Source: Lasiosphaeris hirsuta
Lineage: Eukaryota; Ascomycota; Sordariomycetes; Sordariales; Lasiosphaeriaceae
Direction of reading: 5' to 3'
Length of the DNA stretch: 64,000 bases
NCBI GenBank assembly: GCA_030549175.1
Contig: JAUKUA010000001.1
Span: 3,720,001 to 3,784,000, forward strand
Shown here in pieces: positions 1 through 11,900 of this stretch (within the stretch, counting starts at the first letter, position 1; every line of letters begins with the position of its first letter). Both the position numbers and the translations under genes were made by a program. Under the pieces are notes generated by a model. The model did not search any database and was not told where the DNA came from. It saw only the letters and a program-made list of their open reading frames with translations.

Positions 1-1203
1 CGCCAAGCGAGCGATCCCAGACCCAACCGGGTTCGGGCGGTCAGCCGCATGTAAGCCAGACAAAGGGACTTTCGCACACGTTCCGACGAGATGAATCCAG
101 CGCACCGGGAACGCCGCGAAACCTCGACGAGTACCAAGGAGGAGCTGCCCTATATCCCGCTGCGGCCGCCCTTGCGCAGCTGCATAACCACAAAAGCGAG
201 CCTGGTTGGGATTCCGAGGGGGTGAGTGGAAATGACTGCCGCATGCTGTGCTTCAACGCCATACTAAACCGAAATTTTGCTCTTGCAGGATTGGCACTCA
301 GATCACGAAGGCGGAAGAAGGCCGAGATCTTCAATCGAGCTACCCCCAATGCACCTGGCAAATACCGAGGTAACAAGTGCACCATTCCCCTCTCTCGATA
401 CCGCTAGACACAGAGAAATCCTACCATCGATGCTGTCCAACTCACCACCTGGCCGCTCATCTACACTTCCGCCTATTCATAGGCCGTTAGGTCCCAATCG
501 TCCTAGAAAGCAGTCGGTAACCAAGCGAGGGCATCAACGAAGGAAGTCAAAAGGCGCAGCTGCCGAGTGGCTTCGCCGGCTGCAAAACGACGGCAGCACT
601 GATTTTCTGAGACCGGGGGGCAGCGACAGAAAGGCTCTCTCTGCCGAACCCACAGCTGACTTTGGCAAACGTTGGGAAGATTTGATTGACGCGGCCGCCT
701 CGGCAACGGAAGACATAGATGAGGACAGAACTCCAGTGAGTCTGCATTTCCCCTCCATGTTCGACCCACGTCTGACAGGCCAGGTACCTCAATCGCCCAT
801 CTCCATTCATCGAGCATCCCTACCGCCTTTCCCACAGGGCCCTTTCACGGGCTATCAAGCATCCCCGCTGCAACAAGCCCTCACACCTCCGTCATATAAC
901 CCTGAAGCTCCTGACCCATTTCCGTCTGTCGAGAGTGGCGAAAGCGGAGACAATTTCCATATCGAGTCACGAGGGCTCTCCGACTCGTCCCCCAGTTATT
1001 CTTCCCAGAACACGCAAATCTACTGTGCGGCTTGCCAGGGTGTTTCTCTCTTGAGAGAGTCCTATGCTTGTACGGAATGCATCTGTGGTCTCTGTCAGGC
1101 CTGTGTTGACGTCTTGATGGGCGAGCAAGGGGCCCGGCGGAAATGCCCTCGATGCGCCACAATAGGGGGTCGCTTCAAGCCCTTCCAACTCGACATTCGG
1201 TAG
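1..1203 (+). CDS. C-terminal part of a Cys-rich (RING-like) finger protein, 5' end outside the window
   Basis: The frame is already open at the left edge (codons start at base 3). It runs to 221, is interrupted by a 67-base intron (222-288, GTGAGT donor, TTGCAG acceptor) and continues from 289 to the TAG at 1201-1203, giving about 378 visible residues. Most of this is Ser/Pro-rich and looks disordered. The last 60 residues hold nine cysteines: CAAC, then a dense group CTECICGLCQAC about 12 residues later, and a final CPRC, followed by the tail FKPFQLDIR. The spacing recalls a RING or treble-clef zinc finger, but there is no histidine in the usual RING position, so ubiquitin-ligase activity is only a guess. 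The start codon and any N-terminal domain lie upstream. The coding call is firm; the function is unknown. Confidence 0.8.
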
Positions 1204-2853
1204 CATTGGTGTGACCGACATCTTTGGTTGCTTCTGCTACTTCGAAACTCCCTCCTTCACATATTATATATCTTTACGTATACACTACTGTCACATGGGG
1301 TCGGCGCAAAAATAGGATGGCATATAAAGCCCTCGCCACGGGCTACGGTATTTTTACGGGGTTGGCTTGTCTTGGGGGTGCGGAAACAGACTCACTTTTA
1401 GCTTTCGGGGAGGCGACTTTTGGTTCGACAGGCTTGACGATAACACAGTCAAGCACTCCTCGCGCGCACACGAGCGACGTTTCGCTTCTCTACTTTCGCT
1501 CAGGATACCCCATTACTATTTTTACGTTAACAACGTTTAGCATGCATCTATGGATTTGGGGGAGTCTCGGCGTAGCTCCGGTTTACGGGGTGGTCCAAAA
1601 GGGGGCTATTTTTGTCTTATGCCGCGCTTCAACTTTTGACGCCGGGACTGCAGAAGTTTTTCTTATTTTGCTATGCTTAGCTGACTTTTTGCTTTTGACT
1701 TATTTTGATATTGCACAAGCTACGAACCGTCTTGTTGGCTTACGAGATGATGGGTACTTCCCGCAGTGGTATATACCCGCCCGAAAGACCGTGGGATGCC
1801 TTGGTACTGCGTTTGGGCTTGGGCTCCCGTCACTCTCATTGAAAACCCTAGCGAATGCGCAAGACGCAGTCTGTTTTCCAGCGCAGCTGGCAGCATTACA
1901 GGATACAGAATTTTTCAAAATGATTACCTGAGAATACCTAAGATTTCCACATACCGCATCTAGTGGGATCCCGTGATGATGCCATGGATTTTGAGCACGC
2001 GTGTACGTCGCCCTTAACAAACCGGTAGGCATCAATTTCAGATTATGCAACAATGCTCACCTCTTGGCTCGTAATTGTCTATCCTGCTCAAGACATTTCC
2101 CCATCTGATCAAGTCTAGTACTGGCCAGAAAAGTCACATACGATCTCAGGTACTGGAGAACTCGGGATCCTCGTCCGCTCTCCCATAGATAATTCACCGG
2201 GTGCAATGTAGCGTTGGCGAAAGACCATCGTTGATCCAAATCACTGGGCTACCAAGTAAAAAGGGATGAGTGTACCATGACTGTAAGACAGGCTACCCCA
2301 GTCACTTCCCAGATCGGACTATTTACATGACAGTGGTAAGTGGGGGATTGCATGATTGGGTTGATGCCTAATGCAAGCCAGCAAGATTTGAGGTACCTTG
2401 GGCAAAACCCTTGGAGATCTTCAAGGACATCCTTGAGGGACTCGATGGATTATAGGATTATACCCAGATGTCCGCGATTGGGCGGGTATCAGATATGAAT
2501 TCACTTATGGTAATATCAGTATTGACAACGGACAATATGTCAGTTGTGTTACAATGCTGCCAGGAACGTTTACCGGCGCCCCAGATTTGAATAAGCGTGT
2601 TGACTACCTTAGGCAGCGATAGAGTGTTTGCTCGTGAACCATACCAACACTGAAGGTGCGGGGAAAGGTGTCCATTCATAATGTAGCTCGAGCAGTGGGA
2701 TCTTGGACTCGGACTCAAACCTCCATTCTTTAACCCTCCACCGATCCCTCGTGCCATCCCTCGACTGTTCATCAAGCACCAGGTAAATTGGACGAGGCCC
2801 GTATTCCAGCAAGGTGCAAGGAATACGCCAAAACCCAAAGCCAAGCTATAGTC
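1204..2853. other. Gene-free stretch: probable 3' UTR and spacer
   Basis: This follows the finger-protein stop. Bases 1320-1930 are T-rich with several TTTTT runs, as in a fungal 3' untranslated region. They happen to be open in one frame (1224-1931), but I see no recognisable protein there. Bases 2700-2850 are pyrimidine-rich and could be the leader of the next locus. Confidence 0.5.
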
Positions 2854-3706
2854 ATGGGAACGCGGCACATCATTTGCATTTTCTGGAAGGGCAAATGGCA
2901 GATTGCTCAGTACGGGCAGTGGAACGGCTACCCAGAAGGCCAAGGCGTTAAGATCTTCCACTTCCTGTCTACTCAGCGCAACATTGACCACCTCAAGGAC
3001 GGTCTCGAGAAACGAATGTACTATCCGACCGTAGGGCAGCTTCGGCTCATGGAGGCCGAGGTCGACGCCTGGGAACGGGATGCCATCCACAACCGAAGAA
3101 TTATGGTTGGATGAGTGATGTTCGCTAGCATTCTGCCTGTCGAGTTTGTGTTGACTCTGGAGCTGCTCGGGCGCATGACTAGCCTCGCTGACATTATTGC
3201 TCAGGAATGAAAGAAGCGGTTGGACCGCACTCTATTCTACTCTCGCGCGTGACACAGGCTCTCAAATTCTGCGCTTAATTGCACAGGCGAGCATTGTCAA
3301 GGAGGACGAGGAGACTCGCAAGAAGAGGGGCTCGCAACGAAGACAGGCATGGGGGATGACGAGAGCACGGAAATCGAGAGAAGCGATATGAACAACGGCG
3401 ACAATAGCGCAGCGGGCGGTAAGGAGACACGGGTTCCCATCCAACTCCAGCTCGATTTTGTCAATGACGGCATATTTTGCGAGTGGGCCTACGTCATCGA
3501 TCTCGACGACGAGGTCTTTGAGGTCTTCACTGGCGTTGTGGACAAGGACGACCATCATCGATTCAAGGACGTCGGGGATGAACACGACAGTGTTCCCGGA
3601 TTGGTGTTTTCACTTCAAGTTCTCAGAGCTCCACTTGATGGAAGGCCAGGAAGAATTCCTGCGAAATGTCAAGGACGCATTGAAGAAGACTGTCGAGAGC
3701 GACTGA
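2854..3706 (+). pseudogene. Frame-broken copy of a conserved fungal protein family of unknown function
   Basis: Translation from 2854 starts MGTRHIICIFWKGKWQIAQY and continues with YPEGQG. This resembles a fungal family I recall from many genomes but cannot name. Later parts of the same family follow in changing frames: LYSTLARDTG at about 3232 (frame 2), QLDFVNDGIFCEWAYVIDLD at about 3450 (frame 1), and FHFKFSELHLMEGQEEFL from about 3608 (frame 2) to the TGA at 3704-3706. An acceptor with branch site (GCTGAC ... TGCTCAG, ending 3204) supports one intron, but no GT donor in phase was found after the first exon. The frame also changes near GGGGG (3351-3355) and near TTTT (3607-3610), with no intron between the matching halves. 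So at least two, perhaps three, frame breaks are needed. This is either a decayed gene or a gene with sequence errors; the family role is unknown to me. Confidence 0.5.
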
Positions 3707-5496
3707 TCAATGGGCCTACTTTAATGAGGACAAGCCACGACCGAGATAGGGACGTGATTTTGGAGGGGGGACCGTTGAAGCGCTTGTTGTTCTTACAGCG
3801 GGAGTGGGAGGATGCTGAACCCTCAAACCACATTTGGAAACCCATACACGTCTTTGCAATACTTGTTAGATGTTGCGTACGAAGTGGAAGTGATGGTGAC
3901 GACCAACATGGGCAACGGAGCCACCCCCCGGTGATCTACCAAGACATGCTTGCTCCTTCAAGCTTAGCTTACGATCTGGCGAATCGCGACGGTGAAGCCA
4001 AGGTGGTGGAAGCAAGTTGATCTGCAGGCCCACCAATGTGGGTCTTGGGCTCATTTGGGGTCGTTTGCGCCTTCCAGGGGTTGTAAGCGTTTGTAGGTAC
4101 GGAGTAACCCGGCCTCACCTCCTGAACTGTCTTTCGGGGTCCATCTCGAGTCGTCGTGAAAAAGGAACGCGACACAAGTATTTGACCCAAATCTTTCAAT
4201 TACTTGCACAGTCAGCAAAGTAATCGGTCAGGAATAGAAATTGCCGGGCAGCAGGGCGGCACCATCTAACAGTCCTGGAGTTTAAGGGCCATCGGCAATT
4301 TGGATGAAATCCCTAAATTTTCTAACCCTATATTCCTGCGTCGTCATCCATCCTTTTCCCACGGCGCCATCACCACGTATACATATCAGCCGGCTCTGCC
4401 CCCCCTCACCTTTGTTTCTCTTCAACCGCGGCCTGCAACTCGCCGCCCTGAACCCAGTGGCGCATCCCCCGCGGTCCGCGAGCCAGGTTTTTCTTCCTCG
4501 GTCGATCAGGAATCCTATAGCTAATCTGGGGACTCTTTTTCCGGCCCCCACCCCCCTCTCTCAAAATGAAGAACTGTCCCTATTCGCAGCGCAGCGCTAC
4601 CTCACTATGGCTCATTTAGCCTGGCGAGCTCGACTCCCGCTGCAAGGAACACCCTCCCCTGTGTGTTCTTCCCCGTGTCGTACCAGATGGAATGTCTGTC
4701 TAGTGTAGAGAGAGCAGGTCAGCCGGCAGTGTATACTGGCAAATTGGATGGAGTGATGGGACCCTGTTCTGGCCAGACTCGCCAGTGGCTTTTGTGCCAT
4801 GGGATTCACGCCGCCTGGATGGCTGCGGTGTGTGGGTTGATTTCTCCCAAAATTTGCGTGCTGTGCTGCTGCTATCCGTGAAACAGTCTCATAATACAAA
4901 AGTCTGCCTGGTGTGTTCGGACGCCCTGGGGCTAGGAAGCTGTCCTCTTCTTTTCCATCTGTTTGTTCTCACGTTTATTTTACACAGCTTGACGTCTTTA
5001 TGTTCATTTCGCGAATAGTTGCACCGCATGGCAGCCGTTTGGGTGTGTATTCAGTATCCTGCACCACCGTGCAGGACTCGGAATTAAGCAGCATCTAGCT
5101 GACCGTCCAACGGAAAAGAGAGCAGCAGCACGGCCGCCGTCACTCGTTACACCTCTTTGTATGAACGCAATCTGCTGGGGCTTCAAGTCTTGAGAGGGAA
5201 AGCAGGCCGGATTGAAGGTTGGAGTTGAGTGCGGGTAGGGTGTTTGTTAGAACTGCAAGTTGTTGTTTTCAGGCTTGTTTGTTTACTGCGAGAGAAATTG
5301 TCTTGCAGGGCCATCCGTATTTTCTTTTGCTGGACCTCCAGGCTCGTCCATCGCAGCAACACGTCACCAAACCCGGTGCTCTCACGTTGAGCACTCGAAT
5401 CCCTCGGCCTTTTGCGTGCAGGTTGGTCAGGATCCAGCAACCAGCCCACACCTACCCAAGGCTTAGAAGTATCTCCATCGAGATTGCGAGAATAAA
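3707..5496. other. Long upstream region, probably 5' leader of the next gene
   Basis: No convincing coding exon. Bases 4310-4565 are strongly pyrimidine-rich, like a fungal promoter or leader. An ATG in good context (AAAATGA, 4566) opens only a 17-codon frame ending at 4619. If the transcript of the membrane-protein gene starts this far upstream, that would be an upstream ORF. A donor-like GTGTGTTCGG near 4911 and a TTTACACAG acceptor near 4987 could mark a leader intron. Confidence 0.35.
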
Positions 5497-6724
5497 ATGG
5501 CTGGCAGCATATTTTTTCTTTCTTGGGCGCTATGGCAGCAGATGACCTTTGTAGGGACAGCTCTTGCACACCGCTCTGGGATATTTACTAACACTCGACC
5601 AGGCTCTCGCCCTAGGCATCATACTTGTATTCTGCGCGGGGCTCGTCAAACTCTGGTGGATCAACCGTTTGATGAAGAAGCAGGAGATTTTGGACGAAGA
5701 GAAGAGGGCTAGGGTCGAGGAGATGCGTAGGACGGGGCTTCCCCTCAAACGGAACAACGAGATCCCTTTCGGAGTTCGAGCCATTCAGAACGGCGTTGAG
5801 GTTGACGGGATATGGATATCGAGACCGACATCACAGCACGAGACAGCTGCCACAGAGCAAGCCGCCTCGGTCACAGTTGTGAACATCGACCCGGACAAAC
5901 CGTTATCAGGGGAAAAGACGATCCTGGTTTCCACTGTCAACCTCGAGCAAACGCTGCCGGAAAACAAGCTTCCCAGTGGTTCTATATTCCAGAGACTCTC
6001 AGATACCGGTGTTGTGGATGGTAGCCTTCTGCCTGATCCGCCAACATCGAAGTTTGTGTCAAAAACTAAGAGAAAGAGCCGCCGGGGAACGAGCGCTTTA
6101 AACGAAGGCACTCTCTGGAGATTGGAAGGCCAACCTCAGCAGAAACAAGGCTACGACGCGAGTATACCGACATCTGCACCACGGGATATACGACAGCCTA
6201 GCCAGCGTAGTTCGGCGTCTTCGTCGGGAGAGTCAATGGAATCTCAGCCGCGGTCAACCAGGACCGCAAGTGGAAAGAGCTACACATCATCCCGCAGCTC
6301 GAGACTCTATACGGCTAGGAACATCCACGAAAACCGAACTGGGTACAGCACGGTATCACAAGAAAAAGAACACCAAGATCCCTTTGATACTCCGGCCCGG
6401 ACACCTAGTGGGTTTTCGGCCCTTTCTCGTGAGAACCAAGCTGTCCAGCCCCATAACCAAGAGCTGCTATCTCCGGAGCCGACATTTGGACCAGGAGATT
6501 TGCATGTCAACAGGTCCACTCGGAGAGTTAACAATGGTTTTGAGGTTCTTCCAGCTGGCACATTTGGCGTCCTGCACGAATTTGATAGAGGTGGAAGCGC
6601 TTCCAATGTGGGCAACGATGAAATTTCGGGCCATAACATTCGTCCTCGGTCGGCCAACAAGCTGAGGAAAAAGTCCACTGGTCAGCTTCAGGAGGACAGC
6701 CATACATTTGCTCCGGCGCATTGA
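5497..6724 (+). CDS. Single-pass membrane protein with a long disordered tail (function unknown)
   Basis: Two exons, 5497-5550 and 5603-6724, give 391 residues. The 52-base intron (5551-5602) has a TACTAAC branch site and a CGACCAG acceptor. Splicing fuses the first 18 residues to a second hydrophobic block, so residues 1-35 form one transmembrane segment (…MTF|ALALGIILVFCAGL…). A basic, helical stretch follows (LKLWW-like, then KKQEILDEEKRARVEEM), which fits an N-terminal anchor with the bulk in the cytosol. A short conserved-looking motif GIWISRP lies near residue 90. The rest is Ser/Thr/Arg-rich and low in hydrophobic residues, so probably unstructured. I chose the ATG at 5497 over the in-intron frame from 5564 because of the branch site and the continuous membrane segment. 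No enzyme motif is seen. Confidence 0.8.
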
Positions 6725-7172
6725 TGGATCGTTGATACGGATGGGAGGTCAATGGTGCTGGCTTATTCCAATGACTTTACCACCTGAGGCTGCCCCCTCC
6801 GTTGTGTATATCGCATACGATGGTCACCCGTAGACTTCTTTGACATAGGCCTTGAAATTCAGGTGATAGCATAGCAAAATGGGGATACATTTTGGAAACT
6901 GTATTGCGGTATTGAGGACCAATAGTGTAAACTTGTCCTGTCCGGTTTGTTGCCGTTGGGGCGTGATGCTTTCGGGCTGGTGGTCCAATACGAAAGTGGG
7001 TTGTGCCTAAGGGTGAGCACGTGACCCCGTGTCGTTCCTTCTCCTTCTATACGCGCGGCGCGCTTGGAGATTTTGCCTCTGTCAACACACAAATTCCGCA
7101 CTTTGCAATCCCACAACCACGCCACCAATTCTTTTGCGGGCATTGTAAAGTGCACCCTATCAATACCGCAAA
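6725..7172. promoter_or_regulatory. Spacer and RAD51 promoter region
   Basis: 3' region of the membrane-protein gene followed by the RAD51 upstream region. A GC-rich, palindrome-like element (ACGCGCGGCGCGC, 7051-7063) sits about 120 bases before the RAD51 ATG and contains the ACGCG core recognised by MBF-type cell-cycle regulators. A regulatory role is inferred from the motif alone. Confidence 0.3.
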
Positions 7173-8342
7173 ATGTCCGCCACTGAGAACTATGAAGATG
7201 CCGGAAACGGCGATGATGGCGGTAACACGGGTCCTGGCGCCCCTACGCCCCTCTCAGCACTCGAGGTACGCTGTGGTGCTTCTGGGACTGGTGAGTGACT
7301 AGCCTGCTAACTATCACGAAAGGGAATTGCTGGGCTTACAAAGCGTGACATCCAATTAATCGTCGATGGAGGCTTCAATACCGTGGAATCGGTTGCCTAC
7401 ACACCCCGCAGAGTCTTGGAGCAGATCAAAGGCATCTCGGAACAGAAGGCGGGGAAAGTTCTCGCAGAAGGTGAGTCGTTCCAGTTTAATCTCATGAGTG
7501 TGAGTACTGACAGTGTGCATAAAGCCTCAAAGCTGGTTCCTATGGGCTTCACCACAGCAACCGAGATGCATCAGCGTCGGAGTGAGCTTATATCTATTAC
7601 CACCGGCTCAAAGAACCTTGACACACTCTTGGCTGGCGGTGTTGAGACGGGCAGCGTAACTGAAATTTTTGGCGAGTTCCGCACGGGAAAGTCGCAGATC
7701 TGCCATACTCTGGCTGTGACATGTCAGCTGCCCTTCGACATGGGCGGCGGTGAGGGCAAATGTTTGTACATCGATACCGAGGGTACCTTTCGACCCGTCC
7801 GCCTCCTCGCTGTAGCCAACAGGTACGGCCTCTCTGGCGAAGAAGTCCTCGACAATGTGGCCTATGCTCGGGCCTACAACTCAGACCACCAACTTCAACT
7901 CCTGAACCAAGCCGCAGCCATGATGTGCGAAACCCGCTTTAGCTTGCTGATTGTTGACTCGGCTACGTCCCTGTACAGGACGGATTTCCTGGGACGTGGT
8001 GAGCTCAGCTCGCGGCAAACTCATCTCGCCAAGTTTATGCGTACGCTTCAGCGTTTAGCCGATGAGTTTGGTATCGCCGTGGTCATCTCCAACCAGGTGG
8101 TGGCGCAGGTTGATGGTGGCCCGTCAGCCATGTTCAACCCTGACCCGAAAAAGCCCATCGGTGGTAACATCATTGCCCATGCCAGTACGACGCGTATCAG
8201 CCTGAAAAAGGGGCGCGGCGAGACCAGGATAGCAAAGATTTACGACAGCCCTTGCCTGCCCGAGAGCGACTGTCTCTTTGCGATCAACGAGGATGGTATT
8301 GGCGATCCAAGCCCAAAAGAGATGGAAAAGGAGAAGGACTGA
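7173..8342 (+). CDS. RAD51: RAD51 recombinase
   Basis: Three exons (7173-7265, 7323-7470, 7525-8342) give 352 residues, normal for eukaryotic Rad51. It forms the nucleoprotein filament that searches for homology and exchanges strands in recombinational repair and meiosis. The N-terminal helix-hairpin-helix part covers [16 protein letters not shown] and following. The linker carries the polymerisation motif GFTTA. Walker A is GEFRTGKSQ (about residue 129) and Walker B is LLIVDS (about residue 221). The L2/ATPase-core segments [10 protein letters not shown] and [12 protein letters not shown] are intact, and the C-terminus [24 protein letters not shown] is canonical (given in parts: [21 protein letters not shown]). 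The second intron (7471-7524) is 54 bases with no in-frame stop. Splicing it restores the family sequence [10 protein letters not shown]. Orthologues are mei-3 of Neurospora and uvsC of Aspergillus. Confidence 0.97.
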
Positions 8343-8941
8343 GAATGTGATACTGGGGACGCGCCTGTCGTTTGGTTTTACAGCATATGTGTTATGAAGA
8401 ACATGGAAGGTATTGATGGTGCATGGGAGGATGATGTTTTAAGCTTTTATTTGCATGGCATGATGGTGGCTGGCGTTGCGATTATGCGATTGAGCCTTGC
8501 TAGCTTAATTAATACCGATTTTATCCATACTCGTGACTTCGAAACGATTGATGACCTGGCTTGTCCCTCAATGGCTTCGTCTCTGTTGCCGCTGATGTGT
8601 TGTTGAACTTCCACGCCTTTGGAGTATAAGGGCTCAAGTAAGTAAAATAAATATCAAATGTATACTACTAGGAAGGGAAAAGAAGCGATTTTAGGACGGG
8701 AATAAATCTACCTGCCTATTTTATCTGCCTGAGCAGGCGTTTTCGAGGTTGTCGTTGACACTGCTATTCGCCTAGTCCTAGGCTCTGCGGCCCCACATTT
8801 GTTGTTGAGCTCTCGAAGGCGGCCAGGAATTCTGCCTGCCAAAGCTTCGAGCCGCGCTTCGACCTTGAACAGTAACACGCGACAAATCGCGGCCACTTTG
8901 AAATCCGTCGATCGCCGACACTTCATGCGCATGGAGCCAAG
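8343..8941. other. Spacer between RAD51 and NUP120
   Basis: RAD51 3' region, AT-richer at 8640-8710, then the NUP120 upstream region. No coding potential recognised. Confidence 0.5.
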
Positions 8942-11900
8942 ATGAGTACTAGGGACTTTGAGATTCTCTACAAGGAGGCACGACTCAATTTGGAGCCGTC
9001 GTCGCCGTCTTCAGTAATCGAACTGCGCGCCGCACCCCAAGGCTCGTTTGGACGACGCTCCAGCTCGATCCGCCCCAGCAACCCAGCCGACGACGAGAAG
9101 GCCTACCGGACCAAAAACTTAGCGACCGCCTCCTCCATCTTCTACCGCAAGCACCACAACTCACCCCGTGGCATTCTGTGGAGGGTACTGGAGAATGACA
9201 CAGTCCTGAGCTTGCGAGCCGCCGACGTCTCCAGACAGCAGACAGACGCCAATGCGCCCTTCATTCTGCACCTGCGATTCCCAGTCGCGATCCGTACATC
9301 TTGCATCGGCTTTGCAGACCCCGAGGAGCAAGATGTGCTCTGCATCTATGTCGTCGACCACTCGAATCAGCTCTACGCAATCACTCTCCGGCCGGATCAC
9401 TTCAAGAAGAGGTCAGCGACCGATGGTGGCAACTTGGGCGAGGCCTGCAAGATCTACTCGCCGCCGGGTTTTGGATTCAAGCACCCGCACCGGCTCGTAG
9501 TCGTCAATCCCGAACAGTTGATTGTCACTATGCACGATGGCGGCATCTTGAAGTTTGACAGGAACCGGGACCATGATGGTGAGTAAGCCCTGCGCCAGAG
9601 GCGTTAGCTATCGATAGACAGATCGCTGACTCTACATAGTAACGAGCGGTACGCTATGGAGAGAGACGATTTACAATGTTGCCGGTTGGGGCCAGAGCTT
9701 GCGTGGTCTGGTTCCTTTCCAGCGAGTTCAAACGGTGCGACACGACAAGGTCAACATGGAGCTAACAGCTGCCACATCGACGGCGATAACGAGCATGGGA
9801 CTAGAGACCTCTTTTCTATTCTCTATTTGCCTAGACCACCGGATGCGAGTCTGGGATGTGCGGACGGGACAGATTCTCTACACCGGCGACATCGTGAATG
9901 CCAAGCGCGACCCCCAGGAGGTCGGCAAGTGGATGGTCGAACCTGCGCAGAGCAACCTGATTCATATCGTCGAGGGCGCTCGTGGCCAGTGTGTCGTGGT
10001 AACCTACTCCCCAGTTGGAGCGGGCGAGTTTAAGTTCTGGAAGGTAAAAGCAAATGATCAGGGGTCCATCCACGTCGCAGACTGCTTCCCGGAATCCGCC
10101 CTGGTACCCGCGAGCCCTTCTTCGATTGAAGTCTGGACACTGGCCGACTTTGTGGTGTCACAGCAAGCAGAGGGCCCGGAGTTGTGGACGATGTGGAAGA
10201 ACAACACCACTTACCGCGTCCAGAAGCTCCAAATACACCCGCGAAGCACTACTAACCCCTTTGGTGATGGTTGGAAAGGTGTGTCAGTTGATAACAATAC
10301 GCCGTCCGCACAAACATCTGGGGCTTCTGATCCGGTTGACTCGACCGAAAAGTGGCTCGAGCTCATATTTTATCCTGGTCGCTTTTCAAAGTCAACACTC
10401 GAAACAGCACTGGCCATGTACGAGAAAGGGCTGGGAACATACAAAGAGACGTCTCCGAGGACGGGCAGGGGTATCGCGGAAGCCATATGTTCCGTCCTTG
10501 GTTCAACAACGACTCTGGACCGGAGTTCTTTGGGGGGCATGGATTACGACCAATTCAGAGGCACGAGTGAGACCCAGTGGATGCGGTTCTGGCGTCTTCT
10601 ACTGGAGCTTGACAAGCAAAGGGGCGAAGCGCTGTCCTTAGTTTTGGACTCCCAGGATGGCATGATTTGGGTGGCTTGTGCCGATTGTGTCGCTGCTGTC
10701 CGGCAATGCAGCGACCTGGATCGCATTTATCATAACCTAAGGTCTCCTGAGAAAAAGAATGAGGATGTCGCAGCACTCGTGACTGCTGGTCTGGGATTCT
10801 TTGAGAGCTTCTCGGATAGCATGTCTCAGCTGAGCAACGCCGCGCTGCGGGCAGAGCTATACGAGGAATTGGCGCAATCCGATGAGGACCGGATGCAACA
10901 GTTCTTTGACAAGGCCGGATTCTGGCGTCAGGTTACAGAGGAGGACTGCAGCCAGGTTGTTGAGACGTTGGGTCAGAATTTTCGAATTGTGACCCCGCGA
11001 CTGTACGAGGACTTGTTCGATTTGATCACGTCTTCGAGCGATGCCAACTCTCAAGAACTCAGGGAACCATTCACAGGTCTCGGGAGGAAAGTGGTTGTTC
11101 GCGCGGTACAAGAGACAGTCGAGTTGCACTGGCAGATTCTCTTCAGCCAGCTCCTCCTTCTCGTTCACATGGAATTTGAGGACCTCGACAGCGAGGATGA
11201 GGCTCTCCACACAAGATTTGATGTCGGCGCAGTTTATCGACGCTTGGTTGATGCACTCCGAAGACTGGATCATTTGAAATGGATGGCCACGACAGAGTTG
11301 AGCATCCCGACATCAAAGGCAGGGCGCTCTAGCGCCGGGTCTTTCTCCGGCTCCACGGCGACAACGAAACGCGCCGGCGAGGAGACATATTCAATAACCG
11401 CCCTTGAAGGCGTTACTGGCCACCTTTTCGGCCTCCCAGAGAGCAACAATATGCCGCTCCTTTCGAGCATTACAGATTTGGTACTGGATCTCTGTGCACC
11501 GAGCAGCTCGACGGTGCTACACACCTGGCTCCTTCAGTGCTGGCTGCTCAAGCAAGATCGTGCCGATCTAGCGCTGGAACTCAACGCCTTTGCCGAACAG
11601 GACCCCTTTTCTACGTACATTCAGGGGCGTGTCTTCCTTGCACTCAAGGATTACGATACTGCCGCTTTCTACTTCAAGAAGGCATCAATTGGTCTGGGTA
11701 TCTCAACGAGTCACGCGGAGCGACACAGCGTCGGCCTCCTTGACGACACCGAGTGGAATCTGCTCAACAGTGGTTTACACAACTACTACGCCCACATCGT
11801 GAACCTCTATGACCGACAAAGGGCCAGTTCCTATGTAATTGAGTTCGCGCGGCTCGCTCTCCAATTTGTGCACGCTGGCGTCCCTGATGCGGCCGTGATC

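Noticed and set aside
1224..1931. 235-codon plus-strand open frame after the finger protein
   Set aside because: T-rich, no domain or splice context, directly 3' of a gene; best explained as 3' UTR.
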